Source: Turritopsis dohrnii (Eukaryota > Cnidaria > Hydrozoa > Anthoathecata > Oceaniidae). From it: a DNA stretch of 64,000 nt. A program made the position numbers and the translations under genes. The DNA lies in the NCBI GenBank assembly GCA_027922465.2, contig BQMF02000376.1, positions 248,001-312,000 on the forward strand, given 5' to 3'. The notes beneath the pieces were generated by a model. It was given only the letters and a program-made list of their open reading frames with translations, had not been told where the DNA came from and made no database searches. Of the stretch, positions 12,001 through 22,168 are shown in pieces. Numbering within the stretch: the stretch's first letter is position 1; every line of letters starts with the position of its first letter.

Positions 12001-12982
12001 CGTGATGATGTGGTAGCCATTGATACGACGTCAAATATGGAAATTTTGAATCGAAAATTGACGGCTGAACTCCTCGATATTCCTGAAGTTATAAAGGTTT
12101 GTTTTACTCGTCCTTCAGAAAACTATTTTCATTTGAAAGATTATAAACTTTTGTAAAAGTACTTTTGCATTTTCTCAGTTTCAGTTTGATAACCCATTTT
12201 TCTAAGTTATCCTATCGGCCTCGTTTTGTTCAGAAACTGTCTCATATCGATTGCAGTTGAGAAAAATCTGTAATCAAGTTATTAGCGTGTGACGTATCAA
12301 AACGAGGCGGGGCGGAATAGTTTGACAACATATTGGCATTCAAACTGACGCCCGCCGAGATATGTGTTCATATATGGCTTTTCTCATCCCACTTGACTGG
12401 GCTGGAGAATGTTGTTTAAATCACGTAAACAATAATTCGAATTTTGACGCATGCGCACTTGTATAAAATCTATCCCACCAAAGCGGCCTGGTGTGTTCAT
12501 ATGAACAAATTTCCCGGTCACATGAAACGAGATCTCGCTTAAGTGAGCTAGCCCGCTTTTCATATGAACACAAATTTATTTTTTATAAAATTTTCTTAAT
12601 GACAGTGAGATCTCTGCTAAGTGAGCTAGCCCGGCTAACCTCCGTATGAACAACCCCTAACAAAACAAAATTCGAGGATTGCAGTTTCATCGTAAGAAGG
12701 TTGTTATATCTTTGCGGATATGTTTCCTTGATAAAAAATGAATTGGTTTTTTTTCAGGGTTTTTGTTATCCTGATCCCGAAGAAAGTGTATTAATTCTTC
12801 TTATGTTCGCCATCCAACAAATTCGAAACAAAACTGACGAACGTGTGAAACACATGATAAAAGCAATCCATCAATGGGCTGTATCGAATGATTACGTCAC
12901 CACCTGTTATGTGGAAAAGCTTCTTGATAAATACACGACCGTTGAAGAAGGTGCACGTATTGATAACACTCTCAACAGTTGA
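82..12982 (+). CDS. GEMIN5: Gemin5, WD-repeat subunit of the SMN complex (21 exons)
   Basis: Gemin5 recognises the cap and Sm site of pre-snRNAs in the cytoplasm for snRNP assembly (family knowledge). I assembled exons with GT/AG junctions and continuous phase: 82-492, 568-622, 4785-4908, 4979-5097, 5163-5358, 5486-5618, 5693-6077, 6217-6531 (or a later donor), 6777-7172, 7264-7449, 7306-equivalent insert-free intron, then 8306-8419, 9122-9232, 9303-9440, 9643-9790, 9886-10005, 10387-10471, 10562-10687, 10823-10943, 11082-11236, 11326-12096, 12758-12982. (The 7450-8305 stretch is one intron.) This gives about 1,477 residues; the vertebrate protein is about 1,500. Residues 43-46 (NWYC) match the conserved cap-contact segment, about 30 residues further in than in vertebrates. 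WD repeats run to about residue 711 (FRGHIGRVHCVLWS, YSGGEDFTLRRW). A lysine-rich linker follows, then the TPR-like helical region (DQLMQLEIWRNN onward). The conserved C-terminus includes CYPDPEESVLILLMFA. No frame break was seen; expression is plausible. Confidence 0.93.
623..942. other. Start of GEMIN5 intron 2, no gene
   Basis: The donor is GTAATG at 623. The stretch before the satellite is AT-rich and I see no coding signal or repeat in it. Confidence 0.5.
943..2480. repeat. 128-bp satellite array, block 1 (GEMIN5 intron 2)
   Basis: About 12 head-to-tail copies of a 128-bp unit. The landmark GAAGAAC recurs every 128 bases from 956, and GAGGAAC at about 2364 is exactly 11 periods later. 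Each unit contains the near-palindrome AATTTGGTCCAAATTTGG. Units fall into two variants, one with GTGATCTGTGCAAAATTTTG and one with GTAATCCATGCAAAATTTCA, which partly alternate. The array lies wholly inside an intron. Confidence 0.95.
2401..2729. repeat. Unique tail of satellite block, copy 1
   Basis: After the last degenerate 128-bp unit comes about 290 bp of non-satellite sequence with a GATA tetranucleotide run. It recurs almost unchanged at 4333-4661, offset 1,932 bases. This makes satellite plus tail one composite unit that was duplicated. Confidence 0.9.
2751..4420. repeat. 128-bp satellite array, block 2 (GEMIN5 intron 2)
   Basis: A second block of about 13 units of the same 128-bp satellite. 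One unit near 3800 carries an extra 10-base step from duplication of TTTGGCCCAAA. The order of unit variants at the end of this block repeats that of block 1, which points to segmental duplication rather than independent growth. Confidence 0.95.
4333..4661. repeat. Unique tail of satellite block, copy 2
   Basis: Near-identical copy of 2401-2729, including the GATA run. Exon 3 of GEMIN5 begins about 120 bases downstream. Confidence 0.9.
6519..6704 (+). repeat. 24-bp minisatellite across the GEMIN5 exon 8 donor
   Basis: Seven near-identical 24-bp units (start GTAAAATG, end GCAACAG) plus a final unit shortened by 3 bases. Every unit boundary recreates the donor context CAG|GTAAAAT. The candidate exon ends are 6531, 6555, 6579, 6603, 6627, 6651, 6675 and 6696. 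All steps are multiples of three, so each donor keeps phase with exon 9 at 6777, and the reading frame stays open through the whole array (GKMFTDAT per unit). Confidence 0.92.
7465..8232. mobile_element. Mariner-like element with about 200-bp inverted repeats in GEMIN5 intron 10
   Basis: The two ends are long inverted copies. The right end reads inward CCGGGTGTCACACAAAA; the left end has lost a few bases after CC. TA dinucleotides at 7463-7464 and 8233-8234 fit the target duplication typical of Tc1/mariner. The left edge lies only 15 bases inside the intron donor, so the insertion nearly touches exon 10. The interior keeps a piece of transposase (separate entry). Confidence 0.82.
7735..7925 (+). 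pseudogene. C-terminal fragment of a mariner-type transposase
   Basis: Translation gives SPDLTVCDFFLWGYIK, the conserved segment around the last catalytic acidic residue of mariner/IS630 transposases, then a helical tail with LDQLKASIRNVAANLDQ. A stop interrupts the frame soon afterwards, and the N-terminal and central catalytic parts are absent. It is a dead remnant inside the inverted-repeat element. Confidence 0.75.
8420..9121. other. GEMIN5 intron 11, no gene
   Basis: About 700 bases between a GTGAAC donor and a TTTAG acceptor. It has a short direct duplication at about 8505-8545 (CTACCAGTCTACCACAAGG region). No coding signal seen. Confidence 0.6.
10006..10386. other. GEMIN5 intron 15, no gene
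   Basis: A 381-base intron with donor GTACGC and a long T-tract acceptor. I see nothing else in it. Confidence 0.6.
12200..12660. repeat. Probable mobile-element remnant in GEMIN5 intron 20
   Basis: The stretch is more GC-rich than the surrounding intron. It carries two diverged direct copies of a segment with AAGTGAGCTAGCCCG, preceded by GAGATCTC, each followed by a TATGAAC motif (about 12530-12570 and 12607-12652). CATATGAAC recurs in it. I could not find clean terminal repeats or a target duplication, so the family is unknown. Confidence 0.4.
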
Positions 12983-13064
12983 TTTTCAAATAGTTGATGT
13001 ATGGACGTTTGAGCTCTGAAATTAGTTGATGTATGGGCGTTTGAAAATTTGTTGGGAAAGTTAC

Positions 13065-13171
13065 CTTTAGGGAAGAATTTAATTTCGCGGATTTCAAACA
13101 AATACTTAACAGAAAAAATGCCTCCCTTTTTGAGTCGTGAATCGTTTGTTCGTTTATTATTTAACATGTAA
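13065..13171. repeat. MITE half interrupted by the hAT-like element (left)
   Basis: GGGAAGAATTTAATTTCGCG near 13070 has an inverted partner at about 16750-16825 on the far side of the hAT-like insertion. A related copy lies just after the piggyBac element at 23644. The hAT-like element therefore probably inserted into a small older element lying 3' of GEMIN5. Confidence 0.5.
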
Positions 13172-16100
13172 CAGGGTGGCCACTTCATATTTAAGACTGA
13201 ATTCCAGGACTTTTCAAGAACTTTTGCAGGACATTTTATAGTTTTTCCAGGACATCCATTCAGATGATCTGGCAATAAAAGGAATTAAATTATCTTGCGT
13301 TTAACATCAACAAGTTTTCTTTATTTAAAAGCTACGGTACAGAACTTTCATTATACAACATAATGCACAAAAGAACTAACAAAATAAATAACAAAATAAA
13401 CTAATATATCTTGTATCAACATTTGACCACAAAGGTACATAAATAGGTGAAACATACTCTGTTTACACTATGATCCAGATTATAAATAAACTTATATTTT
13501 TAGCAACTTGGAAAAATTACTTGATATACACAACTTTAACTAAGTGAAGAAATTAATCAGAAAGACTCTTTGCTCTTAAAGCAAGAACTAATGCAAAACA
13601 GAACCTTTGACTTGCAAGCAGAATAAGGTAACCATTATTTCAGAACATAGCGTTGTACGAATAGAGAACATAAGTTTCAAATATCAAAGAATACACTTGT
13701 GAAGTAGAACATTGTTAGCTATAACAGAAAAAAACAATAAGCAGAATATTAACAGTTTGAGCAGCATTTAAATGTTTTGCTCTTCTTCTGTCAGCTTAGT
13801 AAGGACTTCCTCGAGATCAGATAGTGTTTTTTTCTTTTCTTTAACGTTATTGCGAAATGCATTAGCTTTGCTTAAAAGTTCTAATTTCTGTTCCTTTTCA
13901 GCAGCTAAACTGTAAGTTACAATGTCGTTTTCCATTGATTGAATTGTTGATTCAAGAATTCTTTTTTTTTCTCTGACATTTGCGATCTCTTCTCTTTTCA
14001 ATTTTCTTTTAAGATTTTTGGTCTCCTGGACAGCTTGATCTTTCTGCTTCTCTAAAGCAGCTACATATCGAGAATGAGCCAACTTGCAACTTTTCAGGAG
14101 TTCATTAGGGATGGGGACTTCCGAGATTGGTTTGTCAATATACTGCAAGTAATCTCCTACTTGTCTTTGACTTACCAAAGAAAGTTCTTTCAAGTTTTCC
14201 ACAAGGACTTCCTTATTAACAGAGAACCCCCTTTCCACAGCAGCTTGCCCATGGGATAGAGTGAGCACCAACTTAATGATTTTCCAGCAGTGCTTGTAGG
14301 ATGCGTTTCCAGTCATAAATTTACGAAAAAAATGATCAAGCCGAATCTTCTTTTGGTCATAAAGTAAAAACTCATCTTTAAGTTCACTATGAGCTAGATC
14401 CAAAAATTTAAAAAACTGCCTCTTAGCCTCATCAGCTTCTTTAGATGATATCCAAGCAGCTTTGTATAAACCATCAACTATTTTATCAAAGAAATCAACA
14501 CATCTCTTTCGTTTGCTGATCATAACTTCAGGTGATAATGAGGAGGCAAATCGAACGAGACCATACTTCAAAGGACTCCGTTCCTGCAACTTAACTATCA
14601 TTGCAACGACCATTGACTTACAATTTTTTTTAAACAATCGTTTATTTTGATCAGTACTGAAGCTGGCAGTAGATAACATTGCTTTAGTGGCAGTCGGAAG
14701 CTTTATCAATTCACATGCAACTAGATTTGATGATTTTGACAAATCCAGATTGACTAATTTTTGACTCGTATTTGCCTCTTGAAGAACATCAGGTTTAACA
14801 ACCATTTTCATTAAAGATTGAAAAATATCAACAAGAGAACCCTCAAGGAATGGCACCATTGGGTTGTTTGTTTGAAAGACTTCCAAAAAAACTTTCAGTT
14901 GTGAGGCAATATCTTGAAAAAATTGCATCTGCAGTGGGACATATTTATCTAGATGGTGCTTTACTAATAATTCATATGAAGCATTCTTTGGGCGCTTGCT
15001 TTTACATAAACTTTGCCAATGCTTTACAACTTTCACTACATTTGGCCAGAGTTCTATCGCTCTCTTGGCTACATCTTCATCTTCTACCCATCGTGTAGCA
15101 CATAACCTAAATCAAAAAGAAACTCAAAACAAGATAATAAAGCAAATCTTGAACAGTACTAAAATAAATGAAATGATCTCGAAGTAAACCTAAAAAAATT
15201 GTTTAAAATCCTTAAAGAGCAAATAATTTAAGTACCGTTTTGGTTGCATTTAATAAGGGTGACATTGCAGGAAAATTATTGTTTTTGTAGAATGCTAGTA
15301 TCAAGAAAAGGATTATATAAATTAGAAACATTATTAAAAGTATAAAAGGTATCATACTTTAACGGGAACTTGCAAACTTCACAAATTTCAATGTAGGTAT
15401 CTCTTCTTGCAGGTGAATCATCAAAAAGCTTCCACATAGCCTTCATTATTTTGTTCAAACTCCAATCTGTGGCTTCCACTCCAGTCTTAAAAGCACCATG
15501 AATCACATGCAATCCACATGAACCTATGTTTAAAACTGTTGCATATTCATTCTCTTTTCGATCGTCATTAAGCAAATCCAAGACTTTCCAATTAGTGTTC
15601 GGTCCATCCATTGATAATTGAAGTAGATTTTTTGATACTACTTCTTTAAGTGACGATTGAAGACATTCAAAAAGGTTCTCAGCATTCGCACGTTTCAAAA
15701 AGTGGGAGTCATAAAATCTAGTGCTAACTTCGTCCTTATCATTATCCCAAAACCGAAAGTGAACATCCATTTGATCTTCCTGTAAAACTTTGTTCAAACT
15801 TTCATCGTATGATAAGACAAAAAAATCTGAAGATTTTATTGATTTTAATAATATATTTTTAAAATACGGTGCGAGTCCATAAGTTATGAGATAGCCACAT
15901 TTAGTTTTGCTAAGTTGAAAAGATTTAGCGATTTCAGAGTCTATAAACATGGCTTTAAAAAGATCATTCAGTCCGAGACATGACCTGAGAGAAAAATGAC
16001 TTGAAACAACTTTTAAGCTCCAAAACACTTCTGCTCTTAATGTGCTAGCTGGTACTATCATACTTTCTACAGTTCTTGACTTAACTGATTCTTTCTGCTC

Positions 16101-16735
16101 CAATTTCTGGTTCTGCTCTGATGACTGCTTCTGTCCAAATGTATTTTTCTGAAAAAAAAATGCTCCTGAATTCGATTGTCTTGAATTACAAATATCACTA
16201 TGCTTTTTACCACTTGCATGACTTGTTAATGCTGCAATTCCCATATTAGATATATCAAAGTCCTTTTGGCAATAACTACAACGAGCTTTAGTACTATTAC
16301 CACTCCTCTTTAACCACTGAGAAAATCTAGAGTCACTGAGCCAGGATTCATTAAAGATACATTTATTTTTAGCTGACATTTTCTATCCTGTCTAAAACGA
16401 AAATAAGATATCCAAATATTATACTATTCTTTATTACCAAAAAGAAAACAAACAAAGAAAATTCAAAGCACACGAAAGGCAAAAAAGAGACGAGAAGGGT
16501 TATAGAAATGATACTCAAAATATTAACCGATAAAATAACTAAGCGGAAAGCTAATAAAGAAAACTAATAGTCTAATTATGCTTGACTTAAACAAAATAAC
16601 AAAAAATCGTTTTCCAGGACTTTTCCAAAACTTTTGCTCAAAAAACTAGTTTTCCAGGACCTTTTTCCAGGACTAAAATCGAATCCAGGACTTTCCAGGA
16701 CTTTCCAGGACTTTCCAGGACCAGTGGCCACCCTG
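13172..16735 (-). mobile_element. Complete hAT-like transposon (element 1), 6-bp TSD
   Basis: Ends are CAGGGTGGCCACT (13172-13184) and its perfect inverse (16723-16735). They are flanked by ATGTAA at 13166-13171 and 16736-16741, a 6-bp target duplication. Just inside both ends are repeats of TCCAGGACTTT that point in the same direction at both ends, so they are direct and not inverted. The element is 3,564 bp and carries one two-exon transposase gene on the minus strand. Perfect terminal repeats and an open transposase suggest a recent insertion. The 6-bp duplication differs from the usual 8 bp of hAT. Confidence 0.9.
13768..16379 (-). CDS. hAT-like transposase of element 1 (2 exons)
   Basis: Exon 1 is 15358-16379 and exon 2 is 13768-15106. 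The GTATGA donor and TTTAG acceptor join in frame at a lysine before LCATRWVEDEDV. The product is about 786 residues. An N-terminal zinc finger has C34, C37, H54 and H60. Putative catalytic segments are SYDES, LSMDGPN and a C-x2-H motif (CGLHVIH). The C-terminal hAT region has AAVERGFSVNKEVL. The last 120 residues are a charged coiled coil, unusual for hAT proteins. No frame break is visible. The 251-base intron itself has stops, which supports splicing. It is closely parallel to the transposase at 51737-54523. Confidence 0.82.
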
Positions 16736-17166
16736 ATGTAAATTAAAATCGAATTTTCGCGTAATTTAATTTCGCGATTAGCGCCGAAGTAAAATTCTTC
16801 CCGCGAACATTTCTTCCCTTTTTATCGACTGCTTCGTTGCTTTCGAAACAGAGATAAACCACTTTCTTTCTCGAACAAGGGGATATAAACTGCATTATAC
16901 TTTACGTATTGTGTTGGAAATTTTGTAGACATGTATTAGAAATGACCATATATACAGATAAAATAGTATCTTACAACCGACCGTATAAACAAGTAAAAAA
17001 CATCCCGAGAAAGGATACAGGAATTCTTTAAAAAATAAGTTTAAAAACATGTCACAGGTGTCAGTTTTCACGTGATGAAACAAATTCTCAAGAAATACTC
17101 AATTTCTCCAGCTGGACAGCGTGCCTCTAGATATCGTTTGGCGGCTGATGAGTCGTTGGAAGTCGC
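16736..17166. other. Intergenic gap downstream of GEMIN5 and B9D1
   Basis: Convergent 3' region. 16750-16825 holds the right half of the small element split by the hAT-like insertion (TTTAATTTCGCG and TTCTTCCC motifs). I see no gene in the rest. The short plus-strand frame overlapping B9D1 exon 7 is a shadow. Confidence 0.5.
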
Positions 17167-20100
17167 CTACAGAGATTCGTCCTGCGATCCTTCAGTAGTT
17201 GCAGGAATACTCCTTGCGGCACCTGGAGGAACATATGGATGTTGCACGGTGACTGGTTCGGAATCGTAACCAAGTTTCTTCATGTTACGTGTCACGATAT
17301 TGAATCGAACTTTCACGGTTCCTTGTGAGCGTACTCGAGTAACTAAAATAAATGTGAGTAGTGACGTCACAAAGTGTGTGAAATGTTTCGTAACTCCAAT
17401 ATCTTATCCGTACCTTCTCTTCCTTCCCCTTGAGCAACGACTTTGGGATCAACAAATTCCGGTCGTCTTCCAAAGAACCAACTTAAATAGAATTAAAATA
17501 CATTTTAACAAAAGAAAATCTCGAAAGTTCATACAGTTCTTGATCTGAGGATTTGTTCTAACCACACAAAACTGATATTGGGTTATAAAGACAACAAGGA
17601 GAGTTCGTGGAACACATAGAGAGGACTTCAGGTTACTCATAGAGAGGACTTAAGGTTTACTCATAGAGAGGACTTAAAGGTTACTCATAGAGAGGACTTA
17701 AGGTTTACTCATAGTTTCCACTACTCGTTTTCATTCTAATCAAAAACCTTATCGCATGGAGTTTCCACTCCATTATTTAATCTTTCGGTTGTTTGTTGAA
17801 AGTAGTTTGACTTTCGATGATTCATCCGATAGTTGACTTACCATTACTACGCGGAAAATAAATGAACTAATAACGAAAGAGTTCATCGAACGCACAGTAG
17901 GAACCAATCTAAAAAATTTGATGACATGAGAATTAAAGCAAGGCCACACTTACGCCGTAAATTTTTGCAATAAAGAAGATGATTCTGGAACAAACATCGG
18001 TATCTCACGAGTATGGCTAAGAGAAAGTATAGAAAACTCAGTTACATATAAGAACTGGAATTATTTGAAACAAAAATACAATTATGAAAGACTGCATACC
18101 ATCCTGGTGTAATAGGCACATGAATTGCTCCATAACCTCTTACAACATCCGTCCCAAAAGCATCAGGTCCATAGCAACTGACCACTAATTGAGGCCCTAA
18201 AACGACAAGAACCTTTGCATTAATATCGTTAATTCATATAACTAAATTCTGATCAGTCTTATAAAAAATTCATTTCAATATGTGACAACCTACTAAAAGA
18301 CTATGTTCCATCACGAAAAAAGAAGAACAAAACCATCCAAATTCCACGTGACAGAAAGATTTTGATGCGTAGCAGGAAGAAACTCACAAAAAAATTTACA
18401 CATTCCAACAAGCAAAAAAAAAAAAATCAAGCAAAAACTTTTTATCATTCAAAAGAAGCTTCAAGAATCCTACCGTGATGAACGAAATTGCTCAGAGATG
18501 AAGGCTATTGAAGCAATAAAAGTCAATCCAAAATATTTCTTTTCCTATGCGAAAAAATTCTCAAAGGTTAAAGCAAAAGTGGGCCCACTGCTCAACCCAA
18601 AGACCAACAAACTAACAAATGACAATAAAGAAATGGCGGAGTTATTACAGATGCAATACAAATCAGTCTTCAGTGACCCCCTCAATGAATACAAACAAAT
18701 CAGGGAAAAACCAAATATTTCAAAGATTTCAGACTTTGATTTCTCAATTGACGATGTTGAGAAAGAAATTGATACTCTGAAGCACAATTCAGCTGCTGGG
18801 CCTGATGGTGTGCCTGCTGTGTTTCTTAAAGAATGCAAGTTCACCATCTCCAGACCCATTTACCTGTTGCAAAGAAAATTTTTGGATGAAGAAACGACTC
18901 CGGAGATTCTCAAAACAAGCATCATTTCCCCAATCTTCAAAAAAGGCGATCAAGGAGATCCAGCCAACTACTGTCCGGTTTCACTAACGTCACATGTGAT
19001 AAAACTTTTTGAAAAGATTGTGAGGAAATTAATAGACCACCTTGAAGAAAATAACCTTTTCAACCAGAATCAGCACAGTTTCAGAGCAGGTAGGTCCTGT
19101 TTGAGCCAATTACTTTCCCACATGGACACTGTTTTCTCCCTATTGGAAGATGGCTACAATGTTGATACAATCTACCTGGACTTCAGCAAGGCCTTTGATA
19201 AGGTCGACCACACCATCCTGCTGCGGAAACTAGAAAGCCTTGGAATCAATGGTAAACTGTTAAGTTGGATCAAATCGTTTCTCACCAACAGAACTCAGCA
19301 TGTGTGTCAGTCAACAGTCACCTCTCTGATCCAACAGAAGTTAAATCTGGCGTGCCTCAGGGGTCAGTCCTTGGACCTCTTTTGTTTATCATAATGATCG
19401 CAGATATTGATGAGAAAGTTAAATTTGCAATCATCTCTTGTTTTGCAGACGATACTAGGCTGCTAAAGTCCATCAAAACTCCAACATGATCTTAACAAGG
19501 TCTATGCCTGGACAACTGATAACAACATGAATCTAAATGGTGAAAAGTTTGAACAGCTGTCATATGGTAAAGATGCTAAACTTAAAGAAAATTCCATCTA
19601 TTTTGCAGACAACAACACCATTATCAAAACCCTCAAACATGTCAAAGATTTGGGGGTGATCATCACCGATGATGCCAAATTTGAGGAACATATAAATGCT
19701 GTAGTAAAGAAATGCTCTGATCTCAGCGCATGGATTCTACGCACTTTCAAGTCACGAGAAAAGAATGTGATGTTAACTCTTTGGAAGGCGCTTGTTATTC
19801 CACATCTTGATTATTGCTCCCAATTATGGTCACCAACAAGAAGATCAGATATACAAAAGATTGAGATGGTCCAGCGTGCTTTTGTCAGAAAAATCAAGAG
19901 CATGCATAATCTATCCTACTGGCAGCAATTGAAATGTCTAAAGCTCTACAGCCTGGAAAGAAGAAGAGAACGCTACAAGTAATCTACATCTGGTCAATTC
20001 TAGAAGGTTTGGTGCCCAACTTTCAACGCACTGAGGGCGGACAGATGGTTGGTGGTATAAACTACTATACACACCAGAGACTTGGTAGAAACTGTTCTAC

Positions 20101-21015
20101 CAGAGTACCCAAGCTTGGGCCCTACAGAAATCTGATCGCTAGCAGCTTTGCTTTTCGTGGTCCAAAACTCTTCAATGGGCTTCCTAGTGAACTAAGGAAT
20201 TGTACCAATTGTGCTAAGGACGTCTTCAAAACAAAACTTGATAAATATCTGCGTACTGTGCCTGATCACCCTCTTATTCCAGGGTATGTCCAGTTCAGGC
20301 AAGCTGACTCAAACAGCCTTCCAGATATGAAGAACTGCATTGGACTCGACGAGTTAGATGTGTGAGGATTCACAAAAACAATATCAAGTAAATCAAGTAA
20401 GTAAACTAAAGCAAGGTTTAGGTCCAAAGAAAGGTCCAACAAAATGCTAAACTTGTAATCTGCTTCAAGTTGATTTCATGTCATTGGAACAATATTGAGC
20501 AAGGAATGTAAAGCATTAATATTAGATCCATTTGTCTCTATCAGCTACATATGACTGCTTTACATTTTACATCTAGGCGTTACACTTACAGCCAAACGGG
20601 CTTGTACTTTTAAAAGTAACATCCAGAGGAAAATTCCACACAAATAACTGACGTTTATCAATGCCTCTCGCTGTGACTTGTGACAGCCCCTCTTCCGAAC
20701 CCTATAAACATCGAATGAATGATAAGATATTTTGTATCAAAAATCTTAAATAAATAAATAAATAAATAACATATTTTTACTTACTGATGTTATGACCCAG
20801 TCTTGTCCATACACAAAACTACACTTGCAGTACAGTTCATCAAAAGTTGGAAACTAAAAATAATTTGGACTACAATTGGCTTTCCTTTGATCCCTTGAAT
20901 AGTTTATTAATTTTCAATGAAAATAAATGGTGAAAAAATAACTCACTGATGCAGATTCGATTTGGCCAGATACCATGACCAGGAAGACAGAATTTTGAAG
21001 TCCTGAACTAGCCAT
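17167..21015 (-). CDS. B9D1: B9D1, B9-domain protein of the ciliary transition zone (7 exons)
   Basis: B9D1 works with B9D2 and MKS1 in the tectonic/MKS complex at the base of cilia (family knowledge). Exons in coding order: 20947-21015, 20785-20853, 20590-20701, 18100-18196, 17954-18016, 17414-17481, 17167-17342. All junctions are GT/AG and phases join without a break. They give 217 residues; the human protein is about 204. Recognisable segments in order: [123 protein letters not shown]. The B9 (C2-like) domain covers most of the protein. The C-terminal tail after KKLGYDSEP is diverged. Intron 3 holds an antisense LINE. The gene is convergent with GEMIN5. Confidence 0.95.
17605..17716. repeat. 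Short tandem repeat in B9D1 intron 5
   Basis: Four to five copies of a 25-27-bp unit containing CTCATAGAGAGGACTTAAGG. It is non-coding and lies in the intron between exons 5 and 6. Confidence 0.85.
18272..20408 (+). mobile_element. 5'-truncated CR1/L2-like non-LTR retrotransposon in B9D1 intron 3
   Basis: It lies antisense to B9D1 and fills most of the 2.4-kb intron. It starts within the endonuclease-RT linker ([11 protein letters not shown]), so the endonuclease is missing, and ends after the RT C-terminal domain. The 3' end has short tandem steps (ATCAAGTAAATCAAGTAAG), as CR1-group elements often do. I could not define a target duplication. Confidence 0.82.
18287..20365 (+). pseudogene. 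LINE reverse transcriptase, frameshifted
   Basis: RT landmarks in order: [108 protein letters not shown]. The catalytic FADD box is intact, but the frame breaks at least four times: in an A-run near 18415, near 19310, near 19480 and near 19978. Stops follow each break. It cannot encode an active enzyme as it stands. The C-terminal segment with [13 protein letters not shown] is typical of CR1/L2-group elements. Confidence 0.88.
20409..20589. other. Remainder of B9D1 intron 3
   Basis: Short intronic sequence between the LINE 3' end and the exon 3 donor. Nothing recognised. Confidence 0.5.
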
Positions 21016-22164
21016 TACTTCTTTCATGGGGTATGGTTTGTTTTCTTTAATTTGGCCTTAAATTATAGGATGCATCATTTATAGTCACTTTTATTTCTAG
21101 TCAACTTTTGTAATTCCATCGTTTATAAACAAGGAGGGTAAATCTTGTCTAGCGTTCATATAGTAAGGAGGGTAAATCTGTGTAAATAGTATTTGATTAC
21201 AGATATATATTGATAACAGTTTCATAAACATTTTCATCTCTTGAATTGGTTTGTTGCCATTAAACTGAACAGAAGTTAAGGTTTTAAACTTTATGTTGCG
21301 CAAAGGTTTCATGGTGAATGACGAAGATATTGAAAAAAGTTACTTCATTCACTCAAAAAAGCTTTTTGCTTCTGATGTCAATTATAAGTTATATAAAACT
21401 GTTTAAACTAAAAATCAAACAAATTTCAAAAATAGAATGTTATGTTACTATCATTAAAGAATGGCCTCTTGATAACTAAGTATATAAGAGCATTTACCCA
21501 GTGTGCCTATGTTCATGACCAATAGATAGATAAATAGATTATCAAGTAAAAAACACAAATGTTTTTATAAATAATCCTTATAGCATCATCGATATTGTAA
21601 ACAGGGTGGATTCGATCAGTGAAAATAAACTGCTAACACCAAGATGTTTTATATTGGCAATTAATTAATGTTCACAAGAACTTTGTGAAAAGTCCTTGTT
21701 TCTCATGAGATGTTTAAATGACTTCACAGAAGAGATTTTGATAAGTGTGCTTTTTCTGTTATAATAAGTCTCAAAATTGTCAATTATGCGTAAAACAAAG
21801 CAGATGCCTGGACCAATGCATCAATAAATGCTTCGTTCTACCATAAAAAATTAAATCTATAACGCGATTGTGTATAAACTGAACTTTTGTTATCATTACA
21901 AATGTCTTCTAACAATGATTTTTGTATGTTAATTTTGATTGTAATATCTTTTTAATAACACCACCAAATATAATTATATATAAGCAATTTGGTGCTTCTT
22001 ATAAGCTGGTCGAAGTCACCCTATATATAATCTATATGTTTTTGTTTTCAAAGAAAGATCAGATTATTTCTATAAGATTAGTTAATGTAAACTTTTGCAC
22101 TGAAATAGAAGAAATATGTAAAGGTAAATGATGCTAAAGTTTCAGAAGTAATGGTTGACTAACC
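21016..22164. other. Gene-free stretch upstream of B9D1
   Basis: AT-rich sequence that must contain the B9D1 5' UTR and promoter. I see no convincing core-promoter motif. AGGAGGGTAAATCT occurs twice (about 21131 and 21166). The open frames here are short and unlike known proteins. Confidence 0.5.
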
Positions 22165-22168
22165 TTAA

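Noticed and set aside
17140..17170. CTGATGAG, like a hammerhead ribozyme core
   Set aside because: No matching GAAA box or stems follow; it overlaps the antisense of the B9D1 last exon.
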